64,000 bases of DNA from G965213525 sp965213525 (GTDB taxonomy: Bacteria > Actinomycetota > Acidimicrobiia > Acidimicrobiales > Poriferisodalaceae). Position numbers and translations under genes: made by a program. The notes under the pieces were generated by a model. That model was not told the DNA's origin. It saw only the letters and a program-made list of their open reading frames with translations, and made no database searches. Within the stretch, counting starts at the first letter, position 1; every line of letters starts with the position of its first letter. Of the stretch, positions 8,796 to 19,053 are shown one piece after another. Location of the stretch: positions 1,426,001-1,490,000 of the forward strand of contig OZ243889.1 of the NCBI GenBank assembly GCA_965213525.1, in the 5' to 3' direction.

Positions 8796-9104
8796 ATGGC
8801 GGCTCCGAGGGGGCTGAGCAGAGGTCAGGTGTTGGGAGCGCTCGGAAGCGGGCCGTCGTCGACCGGCGATCTGGCGGTGCGGTTCGACGTGAGCCGCCAG
8901 GCGATCCAGTACCACCTCAGCGGACTCGAGACCACGGGCTTGATCCGTCGGATCGGGACGGGTCGCGCGACGCGCTGGTACTCCGTCGTCGGCACCGGCG
9001 AGCGCATCCCGGCGACGTTGCACGTCAACGCCGAGCGTCGGGGGTCCGAGCTCGACGACACCGCACCACGCCCCGATCTGAGACTGGCGACCGCGGCCGA
9101 CTGA
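8796..9104 (+). CDS. ArsR-like winged-helix transcriptional regulator, small
   Basis: A 102-residue DNA-binding protein. LSRGQVLGALGSGPSSTGDLAVRFDVSRQAIQYHLSGLETTGLIRRIGTGRATRWY is a clear winged helix-turn-helix: the recognition helix is VSRQAIQYHLSGLETTG and the wing is RRIGTGRATRWY. No metal-binding cysteines of classical ArsR are seen, so the signal is unknown. The ATG at 8796 has a purine-rich GAAGGGCGGG just upstream; an earlier in-frame ATG at 8613 would overlap the methyltransferase and add a disordered stretch, so I reject it. The 154 bp before it hold no other gene I can support. Confidence 0.75.
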   Translation: MAAPRGLSRGQVLGALGSGPSSTGDLAVRFDVSRQAIQYHLSGLETTGLIRRIGTGRATRWYSVVGTGERIPATLHVNAERRGSELDDTAPRPDLRLATAAD

Positions 9105-9141
9105 GCGGGGCTTCATCGGTCGGCACCGGGCCTCCCGGTTC

Positions 9142-10788
<1,647 letters not shown>

Positions 10789-10799
10789 CCCCTCGGCGC

Positions 10800-11243
10800 T
10801 CAGAGGGAACCCCCCTGGACGACAGGACGCCACGCCGCCACATCGGCCCACAGGCGCTCGAGCTCGTAGTACCGGCGGACCTGCTCGGCGAAGATGTGCA
10901 CGACGACCTCGCCGTAGTCCATCAGGACCCACTGGCGCTCGCCGGCGCCCTCGATGCGCAACGGCTTGCGACCCAGCTCGACGGTCACCCTGGCCTCCAC
11001 CTCGTCGGTCAGTGCTCGCACCTGGCGGGTGTTGACCCCCGAGGCGACGACGAACTGCTCGACGAGGGCCAGCACCGGGCCGACGGCGAGGACGACGACG
11101 TCAGCGGCGGACTTGTCGACGAGGGCGTCGACCGCCACGCGGGAGACGTCTTCGAGGGCGCCCTCACCGAGGCGGCCACTGCCCTCGGGCGTCGGGTCGC
11201 TCAGGGTCGCATCCGCTCGTGCACCCTCACCATGCAACCACAC
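10800..11243 (-). CDS. rsfS: Ribosome silencing factor (RsfS/YbeB/Iojap family)
   Basis: Binds ribosomal protein uL14 and blocks subunit joining under nutrient limitation (family knowledge). The 147-residue protein has the domain from about residue 30: ALVDKSAADVVVLAV, FVVASGVNTRQVRALTDEV, RIEGAGERQWVLMDYGEVVVHIF, and YYELERLWADV. That last pair (the D-Y-G-x-V-V-V-H-x-F strand and Y-x-L-E-x-L-W helix) is the family signature. GTG at 11243 is the furthest supported start; about 25 N-terminal residues are extra. It sits between the LytR_C gene and pgm, the usual nadD neighbourhood. Confidence 0.95.
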   Translation of the reverse strand: MWLHGEGARADATLSDPTPEGSGRLGEGALEDVSRVAVDALVDKSAADVVVLAVGPVLALVEQFVVASGVNTRQVRALTDEVEARVTVELGRKPLRIEGAGERQWVLMDYGEVVVHIFAEQVRRYYELERLWADVAAWRPVVQGGSL

Positions 11244-11303
11244 CCGCGGCCCGGCGACGACCGCCCCCGGGCGGGGCGTGGTGCGATCCGAACGGCGCCG
11301 GCG

Positions 11304-12806
11304 TCACGGCCCGACCAGGTCGTTGGCGGGGGCCACCCCGGTCGGGTCCGCGCTCACCGATGCGAAGTCGCGACCCAACACGACGGTCACGTCGATCACG
11401 TCCAGCGGTTCCAGGCCCTTGACCACGTCACCCACCCCGAGGGCGTTGCGCAGCCGCAGCGCGCCGGCCCGCTGGTCATCGCGGTAGTAGACGAACTGGG
11501 TGACCTCGTGGTCGAAGTCCTGGGCGTTGTCACGGACGTCGACCCGGGCCCCGGCGGGGACCAGCACCTCGGTCGCCCGGGCCGCCAGGCCGGGGGCCCC
11601 GGCCCCGTTGAGCAGCTGCACCCGCACCCGTTCGGCCGACGCCGACGCCGCTCCGGGGAGGACCTCGTCGACGAGGGCATCGACGCCGTCGCGATCGAGG
11701 CTGTACTCGGTGTCGCGACCGGTGCCCGTGAGCGTCTCGACGGGCACCAGCCGCACGTCGAGCGGCCCGGCGGCCAGCCGGTCGAGGAACGCGTCGAGGT
11801 CAGCCCGCTCGTCGCCGGCGGCGACCTCGATGCCGGCCAGACCCTCCAGCCAGGCTCGCCACACGACGCCGTGACGCACCAGGCGGTCCAGGTCGGGCTC
11901 GTCGTAGCTCGAGGCGGCCAGGAACGCCCCGACCTCGTCGGCGTCGAGCACCACCTCACCCTCGGGCCAGACGGTCAGCACCCGACCGTCGTCGCCGATG
12001 CGCTCGATGGCCGCAGGGTTGTCGATCACGAGCGGGGCCACCGGCTCGACGCGACGAGCCCAGCTGCGGGCGTCGAGCACCACGACCTGGTCCAGCCCGA
12101 CCCCGAGCAGGTTCTCCAGGCTGAGCGCGACCCGGTCAGAGCCACCCAGCTCGTGGGCCCGCCGCAGCGGTTCGAGACCCAGGCCGGGGACGTCGACCCA
12201 GGTTCCCACCGGGACCAGCACCAGTGAACCCCCGGGCTGGCCCGCCGGGGCCAACACGGCGACGCTGACCCCTACGAGCTCGTCACCGTCCACCTGGACG
12301 ACAGCTGCGGTGGGAGCCACCTCCGTGACCCGCTCGGGTGTCGGAGACGTCACGGTCGCCGCCGGGGGGTCGTCGCCGGACCCTTCGACGAGGCGGGGGC
12401 CGATGACCATCGCGAGCCCGACGAGTGACAGCACCCACACCCCCCCGGCGAGGGCCACCCCCCGACGCCGACGCCGCTCGAGGCGCTCGTCCTCTCGACG
12501 CCGGGCGCGGCGTCCGGTGCCCGACGACGGGAGCATGACCGCAGCAGCCCCCCGGCGGACGTCGTCGCCTTGTGGAGCAGAGGGTGCCGGCGCCGCCGCT
12601 GGCCGGGGTTCGGGACCCGGAGCGGCGCTGTCCTCGCCGCCGGGCCCGTGCCCGGGCACGGCCCGGGCATCGGGGTCGTCGTCACCGGGATCGCGATCGG
12701 CGACGCCACCGGGATCGGGCGCGCCGAGGTCGGTCGCCGCGACGACCGGACGATCATCGGGCGAGATCCACCAGGCGTCCTCGGGGTCCACCCCCCGTTC
12801 GCTCAC
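11304..12806 (-). CDS. LytR_C domain protein with a degenerate LCP-like domain
   Basis: A 500-residue membrane protein. A long cytoplasmic N-terminus is rich in Asp, Pro and Arg; one transmembrane helix lies at about 116-137 (VALAGGVWVLSLVGLAMVIG). Residues about 170-340 align with LytR-CpsA-Psr ligases (GTWVDVPGLGLEPLRRAHELGG, VALSLENLLGVGLDQVVVLDA). However, the P-R-D catalytic motif reads P-V-G-T near residue 200, and the Y-V-R-x-R segment is lost. A LytR_C domain follows at about 390-470 (VRVQLLNGAGAPGLAARATEVL). It is probably a non-catalytic cell-envelope protein. The GTG at 12806 overlaps the nadD stop as GTGA, which decides the start over GTG 12815. Confidence 0.82.
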   Translation of the reverse strand: MSERGVDPEDAWWISPDDRPVVAATDLGAPDPGGVADRDPGDDDPDARAVPGHGPGGEDSAAPGPEPRPAAAPAPSAPQGDDVRRGAAAVMLPSSGTGRRARRREDERLERRRRRGVALAGGVWVLSLVGLAMVIGPRLVEGSGDDPPAATVTSPTPERVTEVAPTAAVVQVDGDELVGVSVAVLAPAGQPGGSLVLVPVGTWVDVPGLGLEPLRRAHELGGSDRVALSLENLLGVGLDQVVVLDARSWARRVEPVAPLVIDNPAAIERIGDDGRVLTVWPEGEVVLDADEVGAFLAASSYDEPDLDRLVRHGVVWRAWLEGLAGIEVAAGDERADLDAFLDRLAAGPLDVRLVPVETLTGTGRDTEYSLDRDGVDALVDEVLPGAASASAERVRVQLLNGAGAPGLAARATEVLVPAGARVDVRDNAQDFDHEVTQFVYYRDDQRAGALRLRNALGVGDVVKGLEPLDVIDVTVVLGRDFASVSADPTGVAPANDLVGP

Positions 12807-13405
12807 GGCGCCCACCGCTCACCCAGCGGGTAGATGCGACGGCGCCGGATCGCATCGAGGACCGGCGCCGTGATGAGGAAGTCGAGGGGTCGTCCGTCGA
12901 CGAGGCGGGCGCGCAGATCGGTCGAGGAGACCTCGAGTCGCGGCGCCTCGACGTTCACCCAGTCCCACCCGGGCGGTGGCCTCGACCCGGTGGCCCCGGG
13001 CCGGTCGACCACCACGATGCGGGCTCGGCGCCGCAGCTCCTCAGCACGCCTCCAGCTCGTCACCCCTGCCGCTGCGTCACTGCCCAGCACGACCACCGCC
13101 TCGACGTCGCCCGTCGCTTCCAACTCGTCCACGGTGTCGATCGTGTAGCTGGTCCCGCCGCGGCAGATCTCGACGTCAGAGGCCGCCAGCCCCTCCACGT
13201 CGGCCACCGCGGCCTTGACCATGGCCAAGCGCTCCGCGGCCGGGGTGATCGCCCGGCCCGCCACCTTCTGCCACGGCTCGTTCGCCACCACGAGGCGCAC
13301 CTCGTCGAGACCGACGGCGTGGCCGACGTTGACCGCCACGACCAGGTGCCCGACGTGGGGCGGGTCGAACGTCCCCCCGAAGATGCCGATGCGGCGCGGG
13401 CCCAC
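12803..13405 (-). CDS. nadD: Nicotinate-nucleotide adenylyltransferase
   Basis: Makes deamido-NAD from nicotinate mononucleotide and ATP. The 200-residue protein opens RRIGIFGGTFDPPHVGHLVVA, with the GGTFDPxHxGH nucleotidyltransferase motif, and ends with the S-S-T-D-L-R-A-R motif (VSSTDLRARLVDG) and ITAPVLDAIRRRRIY. The GTG at 13405 is 7 nt after TACGAT, the leaderless spacing used elsewhere here. An in-frame GTG at 13426 has AAGG 8 nt upstream and would add seven residues, so the start is open between these two. First gene of nadD-LytR_C-rsfS-pgm; its stop overlaps the next start as GTGA. Confidence 0.95.
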   Translation of the reverse strand: MGPRRIGIFGGTFDPPHVGHLVVAVNVGHAVGLDEVRLVVANEPWQKVAGRAITPAAERLAMVKAAVADVEGLAASDVEICRGGTSYTIDTVDELEATGDVEAVVVLGSDAAAGVTSWRRAEELRRRARIVVVDRPGATGSRPPPGWDWVNVEAPRLEVSSTDLRARLVDGRPLDFLITAPVLDAIRRRRIYPLGERWAP

Positions 13406-13412
13406 AGCGCTG

Positions 13413-13418
13413 ATCGTA
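13413..13418 (-). promoter_or_regulatory. Leaderless-type -10 box (TACGAT) before nadD
   Basis: On the minus strand TACGAT (4 of 6 to TATAAT) ends 7 nt before the GTG at 13405. If it is the real -10, nadD is leaderless and begins at 13405, not at 13426. Confidence 0.4.
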
Positions 13419-13647
13419 CCGAGCACGTCGGGCGCCTTCTGGGCGGCTGACCTCGGGCCTACGTCCTGCGTGGTGACCGACGTCACCACGTGCAACGGAA
13501 TGTTGGACCCATGAACGGCGTTGAACGAGATACACCGGGACGCCGCCAAGCTCGCCCACGTGGGGTCCACGTGGTTTCGGATGCGGTGCGACCCGGACAC
13601 GAACACGACAGCATCGCCGACGTCCCCGGTCGGCGTGGAAGGGTGAC

Positions 13648-14472
13648 ATGACTGACTCCGTCGGGCTCTACCTCAACCAGATCGGCGCCGTCGACCTCTT
13701 GACGGCAGCAGACGAGAGGGAGCTGGCGCAGACGATCGAAGCAGGGCGCGATGCTGCCCGCAAGCTCGAAGAGGGCGAGCGGGGCGTCGCACTCAAGCGT
13801 GCCGTGCGCGACGCCGAGGTCGCCCGCGACCGCTTCATCCGGGCCAACCTGAGGTTGGTCGTCAGCATCGCCCGCCGCTACCCGCTGCCCCCCGGCATGG
13901 AGCTGCTCGACCTGGTCCAGGAGGGGAACCTCGGCCTGGAGCACGCCGTGGAGAAGTTCGACTGGCGCAAGGGCTTCAAGTTCTCCACCTACGCGACGTT
14001 CTGGATCCGCCAGTCCATCGGCAGAGCCCTCGACCAGAAGGCCAGCCTGGTGCGCCTACCGAGTGACCGGTCGGCCAGCCTCCGAGCGGCGCTGCGCCAG
14101 ACGTCTCGCGACGGCAGCGACCTCGACGACGAGCACGCTCGGCTGCAGCGGCTGACCTCCCCGACCTCGCTGGACCGCACGGTCGGTGACGACGGCGACA
14201 GCGAGCTCATCGACCTGCTGGCCGACAACCGGCCGGGGCCCGAGAGCGAGGCGTTGGTCCGGGCCGAGGCCGAGATGGTGGTCGCCCTGCTCGACCGCCT
14301 CGAGCCCCGTGCCCGCCTGGCCGTGGAGCGCCGCTTCGGCCTCAGCGACGGCGAGACGAGGTCCTACCGTGAGGTCGGCGACGAGCTCGGCGTCACCGCT
14401 GAGGCCGCTCGTCGCCTCGTGAAGCGCGCCGTCGACGAGCTGCGTCTCGACGCCGACGCCCTGGCGGCCTGA
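13648..14472 (+). CDS. RNA polymerase sigma factor, sigma-70 family (group 2-like)
   Basis: A 274-residue sigma factor lacking the long N-terminal region 1.1. Region 1.2 is DSVGLYLNQIGAVDLLTAADERELAQ; region 2 has ANLRLVVSIARRY, LLDLVQEGNLGLEHAVEKFD and the -10 recognition helix KGFKFSTYATFWIRQSIGRAL; region 4 ends EVGDELGVTAEAARRLVKRAVDELR, the -35 recognition helix-turn-helix. Region 3 is short and divergent. This size and layout suit an alternative, SigB-like regulator rather than the primary RpoD. The ATG follows GGAAGG by about 6 nt. It is divergent from nadD across about 240 bp; no convincing promoter hexamers seen. Confidence 0.92.
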   Translation: MTDSVGLYLNQIGAVDLLTAADERELAQTIEAGRDAARKLEEGERGVALKRAVRDAEVARDRFIRANLRLVVSIARRYPLPPGMELLDLVQEGNLGLEHAVEKFDWRKGFKFSTYATFWIRQSIGRALDQKASLVRLPSDRSASLRAALRQTSRDGSDLDDEHARLQRLTSPTSLDRTVGDDGDSELIDLLADNRPGPESEALVRAEAEMVVALLDRLEPRARLAVERRFGLSDGETRSYREVGDELGVTAEAARRLVKRAVDELRLDADALAA

Positions 14473-14573
14473 TCGGCGCCGACCAGCCCCCGAGCGCACC
14501 CGACGGTGCGACTCGGGGTCGGGCGGTCCAGACCGACGTTGCGGCCGAGCCCGGCTCGGGCGACGATGGCCCG

Positions 14574-15920
14574 GTGACCTGGAGCCCGGAATCGTGGACC
14601 CGCCGTCCTGCCGCTCAACAGCCGTCGTGGCCCAACCCAGACGAGTACGAGCGGGCGTGCAAGGAGCTGTCGACCCGCCCGCCACTGGTCTTCGCCGGCG
14701 AGGCCCGGCGCCTCACCGACGATCTGGCCCGGGTGGTGCGGGGCGAGGCCGTCTTGTTGCAGGCAGGCGACTGCGCCGAGTCGTTCGATTCGTTCTCCGC
14801 CGATGCCATCCGCGACAAGCTCAAGGTCATCCTGCAGATGGCGGCGGTGCTCATCTACTCGTCAGGTCTCCCGGTCATCAAGGTCGGGCGGATCGCCGGT
14901 CAGTTCGCCAAGCCGCGATCAGCAGACACCGAGAGCCGAGAGGGCACCGAGCTGCCGTCGTTCCGAGGCCACATCGTCAACGACACGACCTTTGACGCGG
15001 TCAGCCGGGCCGCAAACCCCGCCCGCATGCTCCAGGCGTATGACCAGTCGGCAGCGACGCTGAACCTGCTGCGGGCCTTCACCCGGGGCGGGTTCGCCGA
15101 CCTGCGGCAGGTCCACGGCTGGAACCAAGCCTTCGTGGCTGCTTCTCCCGAGGGGCGGCGCTACGACGCCGTCGCCGACGGGATCGATGCCGCCCTGCGG
15201 TTCATGGCGGCGTGCGGCGTCGATCTCGACAACGACGCCATGCAGCAGGTCGACCTCTACACCTCCCACGAGGCCCTGCTGCTCGGGTACGAACAGGCGT
15301 TGACGCGCTGCGATTCGCTGACCGGGGACTTCTATGACTGCTCGGCCCACATGCTGTGGATCGGCGAGCGGACCCGCCAGGTCGACGGCGCCCACGTCGA
15401 GTTCCTCCGAGGGGTGCACAACCCGGTCGGCTGCAAGCTCGGGCCCTCGACGAGCCCCGACGAGGCGGTGGCGATCTGTGAGGCGCTCAACCCCGGGCGC
15501 ATCCCCGGACGGCTCACCCTGGTGGCCCGGATGGGCGCCGACCGGGTGGGTGACGCCCTCCCGCCGGTCGTGGAGGCCGTCGAGGCGGGCGGGCACCCCG
15601 TGCTGTGGGCCAGCGACCCGATGCACGGCAACACCTTCACCACCGACGACGGCCACAAGACCCGCCGCCTCGACGACGTGCTGGCCGAGCTGGAAGCGTT
15701 CTTCGCCGTGCACCACGGGCTCGGCACCTGGCCGGGCGGCGTCCACCTCGAGCTCACCGGTGACGACGTCACCGAGTGCCTGGGCGGGTCCAGCGAGACC
15801 GTCGAGCCCGACCTCGGCGTGCGCTACGAATCGGTCTGTGATCCACGGCTGAACGCCCGCCAGGCGCTCGACGTCGCCTTCCGGGTCGCAGAGCACCTCG
15901 TGCGAGGTCGGACGACCTGA
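14574..15920 (+). CDS. 3-deoxy-7-phosphoheptulonate synthase, class II (DAHP synthase)
   Basis: First step of the shikimate pathway: phosphoenolpyruvate plus erythrose 4-phosphate gives DAHP. The 448-residue protein is the plant/mycobacterial class II type: WSPESWTRRPAAQQPSWP at the start, LLQAGDCAESF (metal-binding Cys), VVKVGRIAGQFAKPRS-like segment, HMLWIGERTRQ, NPVGCKLGPSTSP, LTLVARMGADRV, SDPMHGNTF and GGVHLELTGDDVTECLGG. The C-terminal ligands D-P-R-L-N are present. The GTG at 14574 begins exactly where class II homologues do; no strong ribosome binding site is visible. Confidence 0.96.
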   Translation: MTWSPESWTRRPAAQQPSWPNPDEYERACKELSTRPPLVFAGEARRLTDDLARVVRGEAVLLQAGDCAESFDSFSADAIRDKLKVILQMAAVLIYSSGLPVIKVGRIAGQFAKPRSADTESREGTELPSFRGHIVNDTTFDAVSRAANPARMLQAYDQSAATLNLLRAFTRGGFADLRQVHGWNQAFVAASPEGRRYDAVADGIDAALRFMAACGVDLDNDAMQQVDLYTSHEALLLGYEQALTRCDSLTGDFYDCSAHMLWIGERTRQVDGAHVEFLRGVHNPVGCKLGPSTSPDEAVAICEALNPGRIPGRLTLVARMGADRVGDALPPVVEAVEAGGHPVLWASDPMHGNTFTTDDGHKTRRLDDVLAELEAFFAVHHGLGTWPGGVHLELTGDDVTECLGGSSETVEPDLGVRYESVCDPRLNARQALDVAFRVAEHLVRGRTT

Positions 15921-15990
15921 GGGCACGCAGGCGAGCACGGCTCGATCGGCGATGCGATGATGCGGGCACGTCGCGTCGAGGAGTGCGTGC

Positions 15991-17496
15991 ATGCAACAGC
16001 TCACCGGGATGGACTCGAGCTTCCTGGCGATGGAGGGGCCCCGGCAGTTCGGCCACGTCAGCTCGGTCACGATCTATGACCCCGCAGGCCGTCCTGGCGG
16101 GGCGGGGCTCGAAGCCACGCGCCAGGTCATCCTCGACCGGCTCCACCTGCTCGAGCCGTTCCGGCGTCGCCTCGTCGAGGTGCCGTTCGGTCTCGATCAC
16201 CCCTACTGGATCGAGGATCCCGACTTCGACATCGACTTCCACGTCCGCCACCTCGGCCTGCCCCCACCCGGTGACCGTGAGCAGCTCGCCGAGCAGGTCG
16301 CTCGCATCGTGGCCCGTCCCCTCGACCGCTCCCGGCCCCTCTGGGAGTACTACGTCATCGAGGGTCTCGCCGACGGGCGCATCGCCCACCTGAACAAGAT
16401 CCACCACGCCACGATCGACGGGGCCTCCGGCGCCCAGATGCTCGCCCGGCTGCTCGACACCGACCCCGACCAACCGTCCTTCGAGCCGGCCGATGATCCC
16501 ATCCACCCCGAGCGGGTGCCATCGCAGGGCGAGCTGCTGCAGCGAACCGCCGTGTCGCTGATCGGTCAACCGCGACGGGCCCTGCGCGTCCAGGTCCGGG
16601 CCCTGCGCGCCGTGGCCGCCACCACCCGCAGCGATGGCATCGACGGGCTCGCCGACCTCATCGCTCGCGGCGTCCCCGGACCCCTCGGCGAGCCGCTGCG
16701 TCGCCAGCGCACCAGGGCGCTGCGCGAGCGGGAAGATCGCGACGGGGTGGTCGCCCCGATGCTGCCCCGGGTGAGCGCCCCACCGACGCCCTGGAACAAG
16801 CCCATCACGGCGTGGCGCCGCTACGCCTACGCCACCCTTCCCCTCGCCGAAGCGAAGCGGATCAAGTCCGCCTTCGGCGTGACGCTCAACGACGTCGTCA
16901 TGGCCATCTCGGCCGGGGCGATGCGCTCGTACCTGCTCAAGCACGGGGTCCTCCCGCCCGACCCGCTGGTCGCGATGGTCCCGGTGTCGATCCGCGGCGA
17001 CACCGAGGCGGCCACGTACTCCAACCGGGTGTCCGCGGTCTTCACCCCGCTCGCCACCGACGTCGAGGACCCCGTCGAGCGCCTCATGGCGATCCACCGG
17101 GCCATGGCCGGCGCCAAGGAGACCCACGACGCCGTCCCTGCCGCCGTCCTCCAGGACTTCTCACAGTTCGCCACACCGGCCGTGGCGGCGATGGCGAACC
17201 GCCTGGTGTGGCGCACACGCATCGCCGATCGGGTCAACGCCCCGGTCAACGTCGTCATCTCCAACGTCCCGGGGCCTCGCCACTCGCTGTACCACGCCGG
17301 GGCCGAGTTGCAGCACTTCTACCCGGTCTCGACCATCGTCGACGGCGTAGGGCTCAACATCACGGTCCAGAGCTACCGCGACGGGCTCGACTTCGGTCTG
17401 GTGGCCGACCGCCAGCTCGTGCCCGACCTGTGGTGGATGATGGATCTCTTCGCCGACGAGCTCGCCGCCCTGGGGTCCGCCGCCGACGGCGCCTGA
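15991..17496 (+). CDS. Wax ester synthase/diacylglycerol acyltransferase (WS/DGAT)
   Basis: Transfers acyl-CoA to a long-chain alcohol or diacylglycerol to make wax esters or triacylglycerol, stored as inclusions (family function). At 501 residues it is of usual length. The catalytic H-H-x-x-x-D-G motif is HHATIDG at residues 138-144 in LNKIHHATIDGASGAQM. The N-terminal MDSSFLAMEGP and the later N-D-V-V-M-A and NVVISNVPGPR segments are also family hallmarks. The ATG at 15991 has GAGGAG about 8 nt upstream. It stands alone on the plus strand and is convergent with the VWA gene. Confidence 0.96.
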   Translation: MQQLTGMDSSFLAMEGPRQFGHVSSVTIYDPAGRPGGAGLEATRQVILDRLHLLEPFRRRLVEVPFGLDHPYWIEDPDFDIDFHVRHLGLPPPGDREQLAEQVARIVARPLDRSRPLWEYYVIEGLADGRIAHLNKIHHATIDGASGAQMLARLLDTDPDQPSFEPADDPIHPERVPSQGELLQRTAVSLIGQPRRALRVQVRALRAVAATTRSDGIDGLADLIARGVPGPLGEPLRRQRTRALREREDRDGVVAPMLPRVSAPPTPWNKPITAWRRYAYATLPLAEAKRIKSAFGVTLNDVVMAISAGAMRSYLLKHGVLPPDPLVAMVPVSIRGDTEAATYSNRVSAVFTPLATDVEDPVERLMAIHRAMAGAKETHDAVPAAVLQDFSQFATPAVAAMANRLVWRTRIADRVNAPVNVVISNVPGPRHSLYHAGAELQHFYPVSTIVDGVGLNITVQSYRDGLDFGLVADRQLVPDLWWMMDLFADELAALGSAADGA

Positions 17497-17530
17497 GGCG
17501 ACCGCGGCCCACGCTCGCCGTCGGGGCGCC

Positions 17531-17552
17531 CGCCCGGCGACCCACACGGGCG
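17531..17552. terminator. Weak hairpin between convergent WS/DGAT and VWA genes
   Basis: CGCCCG at 17531-17536 pairs with CGGGCG at 17547-17552 around a 10-nt loop in the 72-bp convergent gap. The stem is short and no T-run follows, so this is only a candidate. Confidence 0.25.
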
Positions 17553-17568
17553 ACCGGGGCGCGAGATC

Positions 17569-19053
17569 TCAGGCGAGGTGCTCGACGAAGCCCTCGAGTT
17601 GGCGGAGGTTCCGGCACTCGAAGACCTCGTCGCAGTGGGCGCCGTACTCCGAGACGATCGAGTCGCCGGTGTCCCAGTACGACCGGGGCTCGGGGTTGAG
17701 CCAGAAGACGTTGCGGGCCCGCTTGGCCGCCTCCTTCAGCACCCAGGCGTTGGCCGCGTGGTAGTTGTTGCGGGCGTCACCCAACACGAGCAGGGTCGTC
17801 TTGGGCGTGATCGCGGTGTGGTGGGCATCCCAGAACGCACCGAAGGCGTGGCCGTAGTCGCTGTGGCCATCCACCCAGATGACGTCGGCCTCGGTGTTGA
17901 TGCGTCGGATCGCCTCGCCGATGTCCTCCTCGCCGTCGAAGAAGCGGGTCACCTCGTCGATGCCATCGATGAAGACGAAGGCGCGAACCTTGGAGAACTG
18001 GTTGGAGATGGCGTACACGAGGTGGAGGGTGAAGCGGGCGAAGGCGGCGACCGATCCGGAGATGTCGGCCAGCACGACGATCTCGGGCTTGGAGGGCCGG
18101 GGCGCCTTGAACTTCGGCTCGACCGGCACACCGCCATAGGACAGCGAAGCACGCACCGTGCGACGGAAGTCGAGGGGCCCCCGCCGCTTGTGACGACGCT
18201 TCCGGGCCAGCTTGGACGCAAGCTTGCGGGTGAGCGGTGAGATCGCCTTGCGGATGCCGGCCATCTCCTCGCGACTGGCGTGCATGAAGTCGACGTCTTC
18301 GGGGAGGGGCTTGCGCAGCGTGCGAGCCATGGCCTCGGCGCCCCGATCGGCCACGAGTCGGCGTCGGATCTCGGCCTCGACCTCCTTCTTGAGCTCCTCG
18401 ATGCGCTGCTCGAGCTCCTCGCGGCGCAGTCGCTCGGCCAAACCCGTCAGACCTTCGCCGTCGTTGGCCCGCCGGTGCTCGTCGTCGGCCTCGTCCATCA
18501 GGCGCCGCAGCATGGCGTCGAGGTCGAGGTTCCTCAGGGTGCGGTACAGGTAGTACGTGCCGCCGACCGGGCGGCCCGGCTCCATGCCGGCGAAGCGCTG
18601 GACGGCCTGGCGGGCGACGGCTCGAGTCGTCATGTCATCCCCGCTGGCCAGGGCTCGGAACAACATCTCGGCCAGCTCCTCGGGCGTCAGCCCGTCGAGG
18701 CCGCCGTCGCCGTCGCGCTGCTGCTCGGCACCGGCCAGCAGCTGGTCGAGCAGGTCGTCGGCGTTGTCGTCGCCCACGTTGTACTGCGAGCCCCGCAGCG
18801 AGAAGTAGACCTCGAACACCGTCTCGAACGCCCGCCAGTGGGCGTCGTTCTTGACCATCGTGGTGGCGAGGGCGTACTTGAACGCCTGGCGGTCGACGAC
18901 GGGCACGTGGCGCACGGCCTCGAGGGCGTCGAGGTTCTCGGTCAGCGAGACCGGGATGCCCGCCGTCCGCAGCTCGCGCACGAAGCCGTTGAGCAGCTCG
19001 AGCAGCGTGCGGTCGCGGGGCGCGGCGGCGTCAGCTGCGACAGGTGCGCTCAC
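17569..19053 (-). CDS. VWA domain-containing CoxE-like protein
   Basis: A 494-residue cytoplasmic protein. The N-terminal half is a helical domain with a charged coiled-coil-like stretch (RLRREELEQRIEELKKEVEAEI region). The C-terminal half is a von Willebrand A domain with a MIDAS motif D-I-S-G-S in VVLADISGSVAAFARFTLHLVYA. The closest wording is the CoxE family, which works with a MoxR-type AAA ATPase in remodelling or metal insertion of target enzymes. The GTG at 19053 overlaps the MoxR stop by 4 bp (GTGA), so the pair is made together. No obvious client enzyme gene is adjacent. Confidence 0.9.
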   Translation of the reverse strand: MSAPVAADAAAPRDRTLLELLNGFVRELRTAGIPVSLTENLDALEAVRHVPVVDRQAFKYALATTMVKNDAHWRAFETVFEVYFSLRGSQYNVGDDNADDLLDQLLAGAEQQRDGDGGLDGLTPEELAEMLFRALASGDDMTTRAVARQAVQRFAGMEPGRPVGGTYYLYRTLRNLDLDAMLRRLMDEADDEHRRANDGEGLTGLAERLRREELEQRIEELKKEVEAEIRRRLVADRGAEAMARTLRKPLPEDVDFMHASREEMAGIRKAISPLTRKLASKLARKRRHKRRGPLDFRRTVRASLSYGGVPVEPKFKAPRPSKPEIVVLADISGSVAAFARFTLHLVYAISNQFSKVRAFVFIDGIDEVTRFFDGEEDIGEAIRRINTEADVIWVDGHSDYGHAFGAFWDAHHTAITPKTTLLVLGDARNNYHAANAWVLKEAAKRARNVFWLNPEPRSYWDTGDSIVSEYGAHCDEVFECRNLRQLEGFVEHLA

